The notes under the pieces were generated by a model. That model did no database searches and was not told the origin of the DNA. It saw only the letters and a list, made by a program, of their open reading frames with translations. A program made the position numbers and the translations under genes. From Bacteroidales bacterium (lineage in GTDB: Bacteria > Bacteroidota > Bacteroidia > Bacteroidales > WCHB1-69), in the NCBI GenBank assembly GCA_017394765.1, contig JAFPXF010000055.1:1-48696 (forward strand): a stretch of DNA of 48,696 nt, written 5' to 3'. Below, one piece after another: positions 26,120 through 34,837 of this stretch. The first letter of the stretch is position 1. Each line of letters opens with the position of its first letter.

Positions 26120-26910
26120 AGGTCATCTATTTCAATTTCAATGTTCATATTCACATGCCATCGATTACCCATACTACTGCTTTTTTCTTCGCTGGTATTG
26201 CTCATCAATATCTTTTTCCATTTTGGAGTTGATGCTTTCAGCAGCTTATACAGTTTGTCGGCTTTATGCTGCTCCTCCAAAATAAATTCTAAAAGATAAC
26301 CCAAGCGTTGAACGGTTGCTGTAGTAGTATAAGGTAAAACGAATTCAATTCGATCTACATCAACACTTTCCATTAATTCCGCAAGAACCGTGGCTGCTCG
26401 TTGGTAACCGCCTACGTGGCTTGCAAATTGGACGAGGTCAATGGCTGTCAACTCGGCAGAGGAATAGACTATCACCCCCATTTCAGCATTTTTCTTCATC
26501 AATAATTCAGAAGGAATTAGCTGACGATAGTTCCAGTTCAACAAATTATTCATCTTTGAAGGTCTTAAACGAGGTGCTATTGTCATCACTTGGGTTTGCA
26601 TAGCTCGCTGGTGGCTGGCACCGTAAAATTCTGCGGCCGACAGCAAGCATAAATAATAGGGTTTTCTGACAGCATTCATCAGATTATCAATATAATAAGT
26701 AGGAGGAACAACACCCTTCAAAGCATATTGAGGAGGTATAATGACATAGAAACCGCGATAAGGAATGCATATTCTACCGCGAGCCACTTGTCTTTGCAAT
26801 TCTGTGACAAGCGAATTGTCCGACAAGTTCACAGCTTGACGGACATCGTCAATTGTGAACGTCACACGTCCTCGTATCTCCCTTTCGCGTATATATTCTG
26901 TAACTGTCAT
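26116..26910 (-). CDS. AbiEi-type antitoxin
   Basis: 264 residues. An N-terminal winged helix-turn-helix (about 1-60: FTIDDVRQAVNLSDNSLVTELQRQVARGRICIPYRGFYVI) precedes the AbiEi antitoxin domain (YYLCLLSAAEFYGASHQ). In characterised AbiE systems this protein represses its own operon and neutralises the toxin without binding it. A -7 box lies upstream at 26969-26976. The pair is more AT-rich than the core genes to the left. Confidence 0.88.
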   Translation of the reverse strand: MTVTEYIREREIRGRVTFTIDDVRQAVNLSDNSLVTELQRQVARGRICIPYRGFYVIIPPQYALKGVVPPTYYIDNLMNAVRKPYYLCLLSAAEFYGASHQRAMQTQVMTIAPRLRPSKMNNLLNWNYRQLIPSELLMKKNAEMGVIVYSSAELTAIDLVQFASHVGGYQRAATVLAELMESVDVDRIEFVLPYTTTATVQRLGYLLEFILEEQHKADKLYKLLKASTPKWKKILMSNTSEEKSSSMGNRWHVNMNIEIEIDDL

Positions 26911-26968
26911 ATTACCTTTTTGTTGTCAAACATATCGTTTAATGCATATCTTTATAACTTTTCCGCTG

Positions 26969-26976
26969 CAAAAATA
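26969..26976 (-). promoter_or_regulatory. Bacteroidota -7 box for the abiE operon
   Basis: TATTTTTG on the minus strand, 58 bases upstream of the antitoxin ATG. Confidence 0.55.
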
Positions 26977-27049
26977 CAACTATTTTCGATTCAACCACAT
27001 TTTAGTCTAAAAAAACTTATACATAACAAAACTGTTGGATTTATGATCT

Positions 27050-27820
27050 CTACCGCACGCCGAGTTCCTTAAAGATATTTCCCAGTACTTCCGCATCGTT
27101 ACGACAGATATATGAGTTTATTTCCATCGTTTCCACATTTGTGATATCGTTTTCCTCTAATGCTGTTTTTAGTCTTTCCGAAATCAACGGATTTGAATGC
27201 AATGGGTACAACCAACACATATCGGGGCTGTTTTTCTCCATATATTCCTCGTTGAAAGCAAATTTTAAGACACCAATTGCCAAGTCTATATTTTCATGTT
27301 CATCGAATTTGCGATTATATTCAGCTTGTACTTTCAGGTAGTCATCGTAGCTGTCAATTTTTAAGATGGGCTCATTCCCTTTTATTCCTCCAAAACGAGC
27401 ATAGGAATCCTCAAAAAAAACCGAATTTTTCCAATCCACCATTTCTGGACAACAGAGCTGTGGACGCCTTTTATTATCACGCGGTTGCGCAAATCTGAGC
27501 AGATGATAGTCCCAGGTTTTGTCCTTTTTTCTAATGGTACAGCTTGCCCATTGGTGTTCTTGAAGATTGAATTCCTCCAAAATGGAACGCATTTTGGAAC
27601 TGACAATAAAGTTATTGATAGTGCTAATATTAAGGCAATAGAGTAAATCTGTAAGGCGAGAATTCCCTTTCAGCCTGAATTCCGATTGTTTTGGCAACTT
27701 GTTGAACAATTGTTGCATGCTGTTAAAATTCAGAGGCTGAAGGAGTTCCAGTTGTCCACCCGGGGCACTTCCAACCACTTTTGTTTTTGTTGAATGCTCA
27801 AAATTGTAATAGGTGGTCAT
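27050..27820 (-). CDS. DUF1629/Imm11-like immunity protein
   Basis: 256 residues with no signal peptide or membrane segment. The core IVSSKMRSILEEFNLQEHQWASCTIRKKDKTWDYHLLRF follows the DUF1629/Imm11-type immunity protein plan (helix, then strand pairs with a YxLLRF ending). Such proteins neutralise a polymorphic toxin of the same or a neighbouring cell. No toxin gene lies beside it, so it is an orphan here. Function is inferred from sequence pattern only. Confidence 0.6.
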   Translation of the reverse strand: MTTYYNFEHSTKTKVVGSAPGGQLELLQPLNFNSMQQLFNKLPKQSEFRLKGNSRLTDLLYCLNISTINNFIVSSKMRSILEEFNLQEHQWASCTIRKKDKTWDYHLLRFAQPRDNKRRPQLCCPEMVDWKNSVFFEDSYARFGGIKGNEPILKIDSYDDYLKVQAEYNRKFDEHENIDLAIGVLKFAFNEEYMEKNSPDMCWLYPLHSNPLISERLKTALEENDITNVETMEINSYICRNDAEVLGNIFKELGVR

Positions 27821-27833
27821 CGTGATAAATATT

Positions 27834-29042
27834 TTAACAACAGATGGAACATCTCCGTAACAACGCTTTCAGAGCTTCTGCGTGCTGTCCGACTACGATA
27901 GCATGGTGATTACCAATAGGATTCGTCAGAAAATATTCGGTGTCTGACGGATTGGCGAGACGTACCACTAACTGCGTGCGGCAGAGATCCGGCTTTGTCT
28001 GACAGCGAACCAGCTCTCCTTCCGCGACGAATGCGCGTGACAAATCGCCCGAAACTTTGCAAATCGTGACAGGGCCTTCCGGCACGAAGCCGCGGATGCC
28101 GACCCCGATTCCCGATTCGAAATGCGTGTCAAGTTCGTAACGCTGAACCATATCGAAGGGTATGGTGCAGTGGGCGAAGAGGATTTCGTCCGTTTCGGGA
28201 TGGATGCTGGCGGGGTTCGCTTGGAAAGAGGAACTGCCGGTCAGGGCGCGAAGCAGCATCATGGTCAGCATGGTGGGGACATCGCCCTCGCAACCTGCGA
28301 TATAACCTTCCGCGTTCAGCTTCGCCAACGCCCAGCAGCCGGTATTGTGGACAGCATCCAACAAATCGAAGCAACGGATTGTAAATCCTTGTAAATCATG
28401 TTTTTGCACTACGATTTTCAATGCCTCATAGATACGGCAGGCATCGGGAAGCGCCTCTTTGACCGTTGGCATATCGCTATGCTCTGTTGGCGAGGATTCA
28501 GGGGTTGCGGCCAGCGTGTCCAGCAGCTCAACCATGGGAATATCCAGTAACTCAATGCCCAGTCTTTGTCGGACGCACTCCGCATCCACATGGCTGGCAA
28601 TGAGCCAGTCGGAAGGTTTCCCGATGACCCCTAATCGGCTTTGGCGCAACCGCCTGATCGCCGATTCCACCTGGCAAAGCAATTGGATGCGCGAGGCGAT
28701 GTATTCGGGATTACCGTGCAGAATCTCACCTTGTTTCCCTTGTAGTCGCAGATAGGAGAGGATTTCTAACGAGGCGGCTAACGAGTTGCTCTTGTCGGAA
28801 GCCAGGAGATAGAACGGAGCGTCCGATTTCCCGACCAATGCGGGCATCATTTGCTGAAAGATGCCTTCGGTGCCGCCCGTCCGCACGAAAATCAGATTCA
28901 GATCGTGGGAGCCGTAGTCTGAGAAATCGTCACCTTTCAGAATGTACGGGACATTCAAGGAGGTTAGAAACTCTTTGGTAAGCATGTCCACCGCCTGCGG
29001 GTCGTGCAGGGTAGAGGTGATGGTATATATTGCGATGTTCAT
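27834..29042 (-). CDS. L-fucose isomerase-like protein
   Basis: 402 residues, cytoplasmic. The sequence follows the FucI/AraA-like plan: an alpha/beta N-terminal domain (ASDKSNSLAASLEILSYL), a middle domain, and a C-terminal portion with GYIAGCEGDVPTMLTMMLLRALTG, where CEGD is the segment that in FucI enzymes lies at the active site. Shorter than true FucI (about 590). It probably isomerises or binds a sugar, but the substrate is unknown and no sugar-utilisation genes adjoin. Confidence 0.65.
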   Translation of the reverse strand: MNIAIYTITSTLHDPQAVDMLTKEFLTSLNVPYILKGDDFSDYGSHDLNLIFVRTGGTEGIFQQMMPALVGKSDAPFYLLASDKSNSLAASLEILSYLRLQGKQGEILHGNPEYIASRIQLLCQVESAIRRLRQSRLGVIGKPSDWLIASHVDAECVRQRLGIELLDIPMVELLDTLAATPESSPTEHSDMPTVKEALPDACRIYEALKIVVQKHDLQGFTIRCFDLLDAVHNTGCWALAKLNAEGYIAGCEGDVPTMLTMMLLRALTGSSSFQANPASIHPETDEILFAHCTIPFDMVQRYELDTHFESGIGVGIRGFVPEGPVTICKVSGDLSRAFVAEGELVRCQTKPDLCRTQLVVRLANPSDTEYFLTNPIGNHHAIVVGQHAEALKALLRRCSICC

Positions 29043-29084
29043 ATCGTTTTTTATGTATGTTTTTAACGTTTCAAGTTTTTCAGT

Positions 29085-29660
29085 TTATAGTCCGTACTCT
29101 TCCAGATCCTCCGCAGCCATCGGCAAACCCTCCTCCTCGTCGATATGGATGTAGGGTTTGGCTTTGCGACTGAAAGTACGAAGGTAGTAGTCGTGGAGCG
29201 CGACCTCCACCTCACACATTGTCTTTTCCAGCTTTTTGGGTTTCAACTGACACTCCCAAAGCACAATCACCTGCCACCCATTCTCGGTGAGAATCTCATA
29301 GTTCTTTTGATCCCGCTCTTGATTCCGCCGTATCTTCGCCACCCAAAAATCGCGGTTAGTTTTTGGAATTTTGCAACACTGGGAATTTACAATTTGTTGT
29401 AGAGACGTTTCATGAAACGTCTCTACAGGGGGCGACAACGTCACATCGTGTCCATGCCAAAAGCACCCGTTCACGAAAATCGCCGTCCGGTACTTGCGCA
29501 TCACGATGTCGGGTTTCCCCGGCACGCCCTTCACATTGAGACGGTAGCGGTAGCCGTGCTTCCACAGCCACTGTCGCACGCGCTTCTCGGGCGTGGTGTC
29601 CTTGCTGCGGATCCGCGACATACAGTAGTGCCGCTGCTGGGGTGTCATTATGTCGGTCAT
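29085..29660 (-). CDS. vsr: Very short patch repair endonuclease (Vsr) with an inserted repeat
   Basis: Nicks DNA at T:G mismatches arising from deamination of 5-methylcytosine. Motifs: RSKDTTPEKRVRQWLW, GKPDIVM (Asp51), NGCFWHGH (zinc and catalytic His, 65-71), PKTNRDFWVAKIRRN and VIVLWECQL. Between GH and CCKIPKTN there are about 23 extra residues (72-94) absent from usual Vsr proteins, encoded by a segment containing a 30-nt palindrome. The frame stays open. Length 191 against about 140-150 for typical Vsr. A cytosine-C5 methyltransferase locus lies 9 kb to the right, which may be its functional partner. Confidence 0.88.
   Translation of the reverse strand: MTDIMTPQQRHYCMSRIRSKDTTPEKRVRQWLWKHGYRYRLNVKGVPGKPDIVMRKYRTAIFVNGCFWHGHDVTLSPPVETFHETSLQQIVNSQCCKIPKTNRDFWVAKIRRNQERDQKNYEILTENGWQVIVLWECQLKPKKLEKTMCEVEVALHDYYLRTFSRKAKPYIHIDEEEGLPMAAEDLEEYGL
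29398..29427. repeat. 30-nt perfect palindrome inside vsr
   Basis: Arms start TGTAGAGACGTTTCA and are perfectly self-complementary. The same TAGAGACG...CGTCTCTA ends recur in the palindrome at 47754-47793, so this is a dispersed palindromic family. Here it sits in frame within vsr. Confidence 0.8.
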
Positions 29661-29666
29661 AGGAGG

Positions 29667-30533
29667 TTATTTGTCAGCGTTTTGCATCAATCCGTATTTT
29701 TCGCACAGCCGTTGGAGCGCCCCGTCGGCCTTCATCCGGCGGATGACGCCGTTCACCAAGTCGAGCAGGTCGTCCTGGCCTTTGCGCATCAGCACGCCGA
29801 TTTCCCCGTGGGTGAAGGGGGCGTTCAGGAGCGGCGCTGCCAACCGTGGGTCGGTTTGCACGTAGTAGGGCGCTTCCGTGATTTCCGTGATCATCACGTC
29901 GGCCTCGCCCTCGGCGATGAGCGACGGGATCTCCTCGTTGTTCGGGTGCACGATGATGGTGGCGTGGGTGAGGTTTTGGTTGGCGAACTGCTCGTTAAGT
30001 CCTCCCGGATTCACCATCACTCGCACGTCGGGACGGTCGATGTCGGCCAGCGAGCGAAAGCGGGTGGTGTCTTCCGTCCGGCAGAGGATGGTCTTGCCGT
30101 TGGCCAAGTATCCCTCGCTCATCAGCATAATGGCGCGCCGGGCATCGGTGATGGTGATGCCCCCGATAGCGAGGTCGAAGGTCTGGGGTTCGGCCAAAAC
30201 GTCGGCGGTCAAGGTCGGCCATGAGGTCCGGACGAATTCCACGGGCACCCCGATACTGTCGGCAATCGCCTGTGCCATCTCGATGCCGAAGCCCCAGTAT
30301 TCGCCGGTTTCAGGCTCGCAGAAGGTCAGCGGCCGGTAGTCGCCGGTAGTGCCGACGAGCAGCTTGCCCCGTTGTTGGATTCGCTCGATGGTCGGGCGCG
30401 AGACCGAGTACTCCTCGGTGGTGCAGGAGGTCAGGACGACTGCACTGCCAACAAGGAGTGGCGTGGCAAAGGAGATGAAGGCTGTGAAGAACGCCAGCAG
30501 CCAGGTTCTTAATTTTTTCTGTATCATTTCCAT
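29667..30533 (-). CDS. Periplasmic solute-binding / cyclohexadienyl dehydratase-like lipoprotein
   Basis: 288 residues. Signal peptide with lipobox VVLTSC. The mature part is a family 3 solute-binding protein: LLVGTTGDYRPLTFCEPETGEYWGFGIEMAQAIADSIGVPVEFVRTSW, FDLAIGGITIT, GYLANGKT. The TTGDYRP...GFGIEMA...TSWPTL pattern is closest to PheC-type cyclohexadienyl dehydratases, which share this fold. It could be a sensor-like binding protein or an enzyme in periplasmic phenylalanine formation; no ABC permease or ATPase gene adjoins. Confidence 0.75.
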   Translation of the reverse strand: MEMIQKKLRTWLLAFFTAFISFATPLLVGSAVVLTSCTTEEYSVSRPTIERIQQRGKLLVGTTGDYRPLTFCEPETGEYWGFGIEMAQAIADSIGVPVEFVRTSWPTLTADVLAEPQTFDLAIGGITITDARRAIMLMSEGYLANGKTILCRTEDTTRFRSLADIDRPDVRVMVNPGGLNEQFANQNLTHATIIVHPNNEEIPSLIAEGEADVMITEITEAPYYVQTDPRLAAPLLNAPFTHGEIGVLMRKGQDDLLDLVNGVIRRMKADGALQRLCEKYGLMQNADK

Positions 30534-30618
30534 TTTTCTGTTTGGAGATTATTTTGTAACAGGCTTAACCACAGCATTTGCACGGATTGGTCTGTGGAGT
30601 TTCGCGGATGAACAAAAA

Positions 30619-31686
30619 TCATCCATTGTTGACGATGATCCACTCACGGAAAAAGGGGTCTTCCATCTCATAGCGGTCAGTGTAGATTACGTAACCATCT
30701 TTCTGCAGGCGTTTTAACGCACTATAGATGGTGCTGGTGCGATGTTCACCCGACTGTAGCGGTTTGCCTGATGAAAGTCGCTGCAAAATCCATTTGTTGG
30801 TACGGTTGAAGTTCATCCATAGGCGTTCATAATCCAAACCGTGAGTTGTCACGATATAGTCAATTGCAGTCTTGAAAGGATCTTCGTTGTCGGGCTGAAG
30901 CATCCCCACCTGCCAAATGTTGGAAGCCAGTTGCTGGGAGTAATACGGATGGCATAAAGTGTAGTCCAAAATCCGGTCGGCCAATTCTTCACAAATATCC
31001 GGGAAACAATTGTTTAAACGTTCCGAAAGATAATGGTGGAACTCGTCACGGGGCAGTTTCCCTAACCGCATCATCTCGCCAAAATGGTAAAAAGGTGACT
31101 TTTTATTCTCGAAAATCTCCGACATCATACTTTCCTGACTTCCCAGGAGTATGTAGTTGATGTTCTTTTGTTCCTGCATAATGGAACGCAGTTGTCGGTC
31201 AAACTTTGGAGCAAGGTCGCGGATTTCCTGAAACTCGTCCAACACTACAATCATTCTGTCCTTCTCTGAATGGGCCTTTTCGATCAAGGTAAGCACATCT
31301 TCAAGTAGCATTGTGCCATCCACACCTGGTTGGAATGATACATCCATTGAGCCCGTCATCGGATTGGTGGAGACTGTGGGCACGACGCGGAAGTGGGTGA
31401 TCAGGTGTCGAACACGTTCCATCGGATGTACTTTGAAAAATTCCCGAAGCAGTTTAGACGAGAGATCGGAGACCGACGTGACCTGCTGGAGGTTCACGGT
31501 GATGTGCTTGCGCTTGCAGTTTTTCAAGGATTTCGTCACCACACTGCTTTTGCCGAAGCGCCGTGGACTTATAAGAATCAAGTGGTTTGGACTTTTTACA
31601 AATTGGGTGATATAAGCCACCTCATTCACTCTGTCAGTGAAGTAATCCTCCTCCACGATAGTGCCGAATTTAAAAGGGTTTTCCAT
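30619..31686 (-). CDS. AAA ATPase (STAND/archaeal-ATPase-like)
   Basis: 355 residues. Walker A SPRRFGKSSVV (residues 40-50), Walker B MIVVLDEFQEI, sensor-like YILLGSQ. The C-terminal part (ILQRLSSGKPLQSGEHRTSTIYSALKRLQKDGYVIYTDRYEMEDPFFREWI) is a winged-helix segment. Many Bacteroidota genomes carry these stand-alone ATPases (ENPFKFG start); their role is unknown. I chose MENPFKFG at 31686; ATG 31695 three codons earlier is equally possible. Confidence 0.85.
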   Translation of the reverse strand: MENPFKFGTIVEEDYFTDRVNEVAYITQFVKSPNHLILISPRRFGKSSVVTKSLKNCKRKHITVNLQQVTSVSDLSSKLLREFFKVHPMERVRHLITHFRVVPTVSTNPMTGSMDVSFQPGVDGTMLLEDVLTLIEKAHSEKDRMIVVLDEFQEIRDLAPKFDRQLRSIMQEQKNINYILLGSQESMMSEIFENKKSPFYHFGEMMRLGKLPRDEFHHYLSERLNNCFPDICEELADRILDYTLCHPYYSQQLASNIWQVGMLQPDNEDPFKTAIDYIVTTHGLDYERLWMNFNRTNKWILQRLSSGKPLQSGEHRTSTIYSALKRLQKDGYVIYTDRYEMEDPFFREWIIVNNG

Positions 31687-31731
31687 ACTACGCATTTTTT
31701 CGTTACGAACTTTTTCGTAATAATCACGATG

Positions 31732-31739
31732 CAAAAATA
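31732..31739 (-). promoter_or_regulatory. Bacteroidota -7 box for the AAA ATPase gene
   Basis: TATTTTTG on the minus strand, about 46 bases before the ATG at 31686. It excludes the longer frame that starts at 31761. Confidence 0.55.
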
Positions 31740-31886
31740 CGAATAATATTGAAACCGGCAAGGAAATAATTATTCTCCGCGTATCGCGTGGATTCTCCCG
31801 GAAATATCAGTAAAAACGCCATCCATAAACTTCTTCCCAACGAAGAGTCTTCTCCGTTTCCTTTACCACAAAACCGTAATTCTGCA

Positions 31887-32768
31887 CTATCTCTTACACT
31901 CGTTTTGTCGGAAATGGGCGGGCGACTGTCCTTTCAGGCGCTTGAACCATTTGCCGAAAGCAGAGGGATCCTCAAAGCCCAAACGTACAGATATTGTTTT
32001 GATTGACAACCGCTTCTGTCGAAGCAAACGGATGGTATCACGCATCAGGTAGTGGTCTATCCACCAGCCTGCAGTATGTCCCGTGGCACGCTTGGCACAT
32101 TCGCTCAGATACTTGGGAGCCACACACAGTTCGCCGGCATACCAAGCGACATGGTGCTCCCGTAGATAATGCCGGTCCAGCAGTTGCGTGAACCGCATCA
32201 TCATCATTTCATGGCGTGCAGATTCCACATTCACCATGTTCGCCTCCTCAACACGCCCCCAAAACAACATTCGGAAGCCAAAGCTGAGCAGCATGGCATT
32301 GAAGTCGATCAAACTATTGGCCTTAGGGTGCAGCAGCGCGTCACGCTGCAGTATGGCAATATCCTCCACAATACGCATTTCCTCAGGACTATAGTGGCGC
32401 ACGGGATTCCTGTTCAGATTCGAATAGACAGTGTACTCGTTCTGCACTAAAAGCTTAGAAGCGAATTCGCTTGACAAGAGCCAGACAATGCTGTTGATGT
32501 TCTCATCCAACACTTCGGTCACCACATGCTGCCGCGGCAAAATGGCCAACGACGAATTGGTTGGCACTTGATACTGCGTGCCATCTATGAGGGCATTGAT
32601 CTGACCGTTACGCACCACGATGAACGAATAGTAGTCTGGCTGCATGAAATCTAACCGATAATCTTTCATTTTCGGGTGTAGAAACAAAAAGAAATCCTCG
32701 CCGCTGCGATAGATTTCCGTCGTGTCGGCAAACTTGGGGAACAGGCTTCGCACGCTATTATCATTCAT
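31887..32768 (-). CDS. AraC-family transcriptional regulator
   Basis: 293 residues. An N-terminal cupin-like sensing domain (SFIVVRNGQINALIDGTQYQVPTNSSLAILPRQ) is followed by a C-terminal AraC DNA-binding domain with two helix-turn-helix units (HHVAWYAGELCVAPKYLSECAKRATGHTAGWWIDHYLM and LSIKTISVRLGFEDPSAFGKWFKRLKGQSPAHFR). It is divergent from the GH53-like gene and may control it, though no operator is visible. Confidence 0.9.
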   Translation of the reverse strand: MNDNSVRSLFPKFADTTEIYRSGEDFFLFLHPKMKDYRLDFMQPDYYSFIVVRNGQINALIDGTQYQVPTNSSLAILPRQHVVTEVLDENINSIVWLLSSEFASKLLVQNEYTVYSNLNRNPVRHYSPEEMRIVEDIAILQRDALLHPKANSLIDFNAMLLSFGFRMLFWGRVEEANMVNVESARHEMMMMRFTQLLDRHYLREHHVAWYAGELCVAPKYLSECAKRATGHTAGWWIDHYLMRDTIRLLRQKRLSIKTISVRLGFEDPSAFGKWFKRLKGQSPAHFRQNECKR

Positions 32769-32793
32769 ACGCTTTTAATAGTCAAAATTTTCG

Positions 32794-32801
32794 CAAAAAT
32801 A
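32794..32801 (-). promoter_or_regulatory. Bacteroidota -7 box for the AraC gene
   Basis: TATTTTTG on the minus strand, 25 bases upstream of the ATG at 32768. Confidence 0.5.
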
Positions 32802-32896
32802 GCACTTTTTTCCATTGCGTAGAAACATCTTGTCACAATGGAAAAAACGGCCAGTCTTACGGAAAAATCGTCCTGTGTTGCAAACTCTAAATAGAC

Positions 32897-32904
32897 TATT
32901 TTTG
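32897..32904 (+). promoter_or_regulatory. Bacteroidota -7 box for the GH53-like gene
   Basis: TATTTTTG on the plus strand, 26 bases before ATG 32931. Confidence 0.55.
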
Positions 32905-32930
32905 CCGCGATTAATTTAGATTTTCCGATT

Positions 32931-34823
32931 ATGAAAAGATTATTCGCTTTCGCATTGTTATCTGCAATATGCTTTTGCACTATGGCACAAACCGTTACCT
33001 TTACGGGGCGTGACACCGAAGGTCGCTATGTTAAGCTGGACCGCGTGATCGTCACCAACCTTACCACAGGGTGGCAGACGACCCTCTTCTGGCCCGACAC
33101 CACTTTAAAGATGGAAAACATCAACCAGGGAGCCCTTCTTTCTGAAAAGAGTGCGTTGACCTTGTCGCAAAACAACCCGAACCCGTTCAATGGCTCCACT
33201 GAGGTGGAACTCACAACAGCCAATACCGGAGTTGTGACATTGGTGATTGCCGATATGAACGGTCGAGTGGTAGAGACGATGAGCACAGCGTCTTTACAAG
33301 CAGGAACGTACCAATTCCGAATCACCCTTGAACACAATGGGATTTATGTGATGTCGGCCCAACAGAACGGTCTTTCGTCATCCATCAAGATGGTGTGTAA
33401 CGAGGGTGGCGGCGTCAACCGCGTTGAACTTAAATCAAGTCATGCCGAGACGCGTCAAGGCACGTCACACGCACGCACCAACGACCAGATAGAATTTACG
33501 GGTTACGCAATCCTTGACGATGTTGAGGTGAAAACCACACCCATCCGAGAGAACGTCAGCAAGTCGCAGACCATCACATTGCCTTTTGCGAGAGTCTATA
33601 AAGGGACAAAAACGGTTTCCGAGAAAAAATCCGACGAATTCCGCGTGGCTCTTTCTCTGAGTCCTTTTTCGCTCAATCAGTTTGAAAAAGGATACTCTTT
33701 TGAGATCGGCGACAGAACCGCCTCGACCCCAGAAGAGCTTCAGCAAATCTACCGTGAGCTTGGTTCCACCGAGATGTACGTGCGGATTGCCACAAAACGC
33801 CATGTGACCGCCGAGGATGTCACCGACGGAGAACCTGACGAGAATGCCAACGTCCACACATTCGACCAAGGGATACGCCTGTGCCAGATTGCAGCGGAAT
33901 TGAACATCCCCATCAATCCGGAAATCATGTGCGCTTACACCTATATGGACATGGACAAGCAGCAGGCACCGCGTTTCGATGAGTACCCGGAATTCAACTA
34001 CCTGATGAACGGTAAAAAATGGGAGGATCTGACCCTTGATGAGATCTGCACGGTGTTGGAGGCATACGGGGAGTTTGTGGGTGAGGCAATTCTCGGCACC
34101 GGTTGCACGGTCAACAATTGGAATCTCGGCAACGAGGCCAATTTCGGTTTCGCCGGCATCAGCATGGGCTTGGAAACTGCGGTTGACCCCAAATTGGCAA
34201 AGGCCGGAACCCTTAAGAAATACACGGCGCCGGTGTTTGCACGCGGCTGGCTGAAAAAACATGTGTGGGAGCATAATGCCAAAGCATACGCAGCCGTGAA
34301 AAACGGGATTTTGAACGCATACGCAAAATCAGGCATTGACGCCTCAAACGTCAAATTCTCCACGCATATCGCCACCGTGGTCTTCCCGGCTGGCTGCAGC
34401 GCCAAGTTTTTCAACGTCATGAAAGAAAACGGATATGAGATGGAGACGGCTGGCATCAGCTACTATCCCAGTGCACCCTCCATGTCTCTGAACAAGAAGA
34501 GTTTGCTGAAAAAAACGGTGAAGAAAATCAAGAAGAAATGCGGGCTTCCCGTTTTCATCGGTGAGTTCTCTTACCCTTCGGGGAAAATGGACGGTCCCTT
34601 CGCTGGTTGGAACAAAAAAGTAAAGGGTTACAAACACGACCAGCAGGGCCAAGCCAACATCTATGCCGACGTGATAAAGTGGGGTAAAGCGAACGGTATG
34701 GCGGGCATCCGTTACTGGGCTCCGGATTATGAGGGCTGGTACGCTATGTCCATGTTTGATTTTTCCAACAAGAAAGGTACGGCCAAAACTATCTTGAGGA
34801 ATCATAAAACCATCGTGGAATAA
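32931..34823 (+). CDS. Secreted GH53-like glycoside hydrolase with an internal sorting-type domain
   Basis: 630 residues. Signal peptide (MKRLFAFALLSAICFCTMAQ), a short N-terminal beta domain (TVTFTGRDTEGRYVKLDRVIVTNLT), then residues about 78-156 that look like a type A sorting domain (LSQNNPNPFNGSTEVEL, ADMNGRVVE, AGTYQFRITL), then a linker and a TIM-barrel domain (about 250-630). The barrel has NLGNEANFGF with acid/base candidate Glu402, GISYYPSAPS, and VFIGEFSYPSG with nucleophile candidate Glu545, as in clan GH-A family 53 (arabinogalactan endo-beta-1,4-galactanase). The sorting-type module at the N-terminal side, not the C-terminal end, is unusual. Substrate beyond galactan-like chains is not proven. 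Confidence 0.78.
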   Translation: MKRLFAFALLSAICFCTMAQTVTFTGRDTEGRYVKLDRVIVTNLTTGWQTTLFWPDTTLKMENINQGALLSEKSALTLSQNNPNPFNGSTEVELTTANTGVVTLVIADMNGRVVETMSTASLQAGTYQFRITLEHNGIYVMSAQQNGLSSSIKMVCNEGGGVNRVELKSSHAETRQGTSHARTNDQIEFTGYAILDDVEVKTTPIRENVSKSQTITLPFARVYKGTKTVSEKKSDEFRVALSLSPFSLNQFEKGYSFEIGDRTASTPEELQQIYRELGSTEMYVRIATKRHVTAEDVTDGEPDENANVHTFDQGIRLCQIAAELNIPINPEIMCAYTYMDMDKQQAPRFDEYPEFNYLMNGKKWEDLTLDEICTVLEAYGEFVGEAILGTGCTVNNWNLGNEANFGFAGISMGLETAVDPKLAKAGTLKKYTAPVFARGWLKKHVWEHNAKAYAAVKNGILNAYAKSGIDASNVKFSTHIATVVFPAGCSAKFFNVMKENGYEMETAGISYYPSAPSMSLNKKSLLKKTVKKIKKKCGLPVFIGEFSYPSGKMDGPFAGWNKKVKGYKHDQQGQANIYADVIKWGKANGMAGIRYWAPDYEGWYAMSMFDFSNKKGTAKTILRNHKTIVE

Positions 34824-34837
34824 GAAAGTATTATTTG

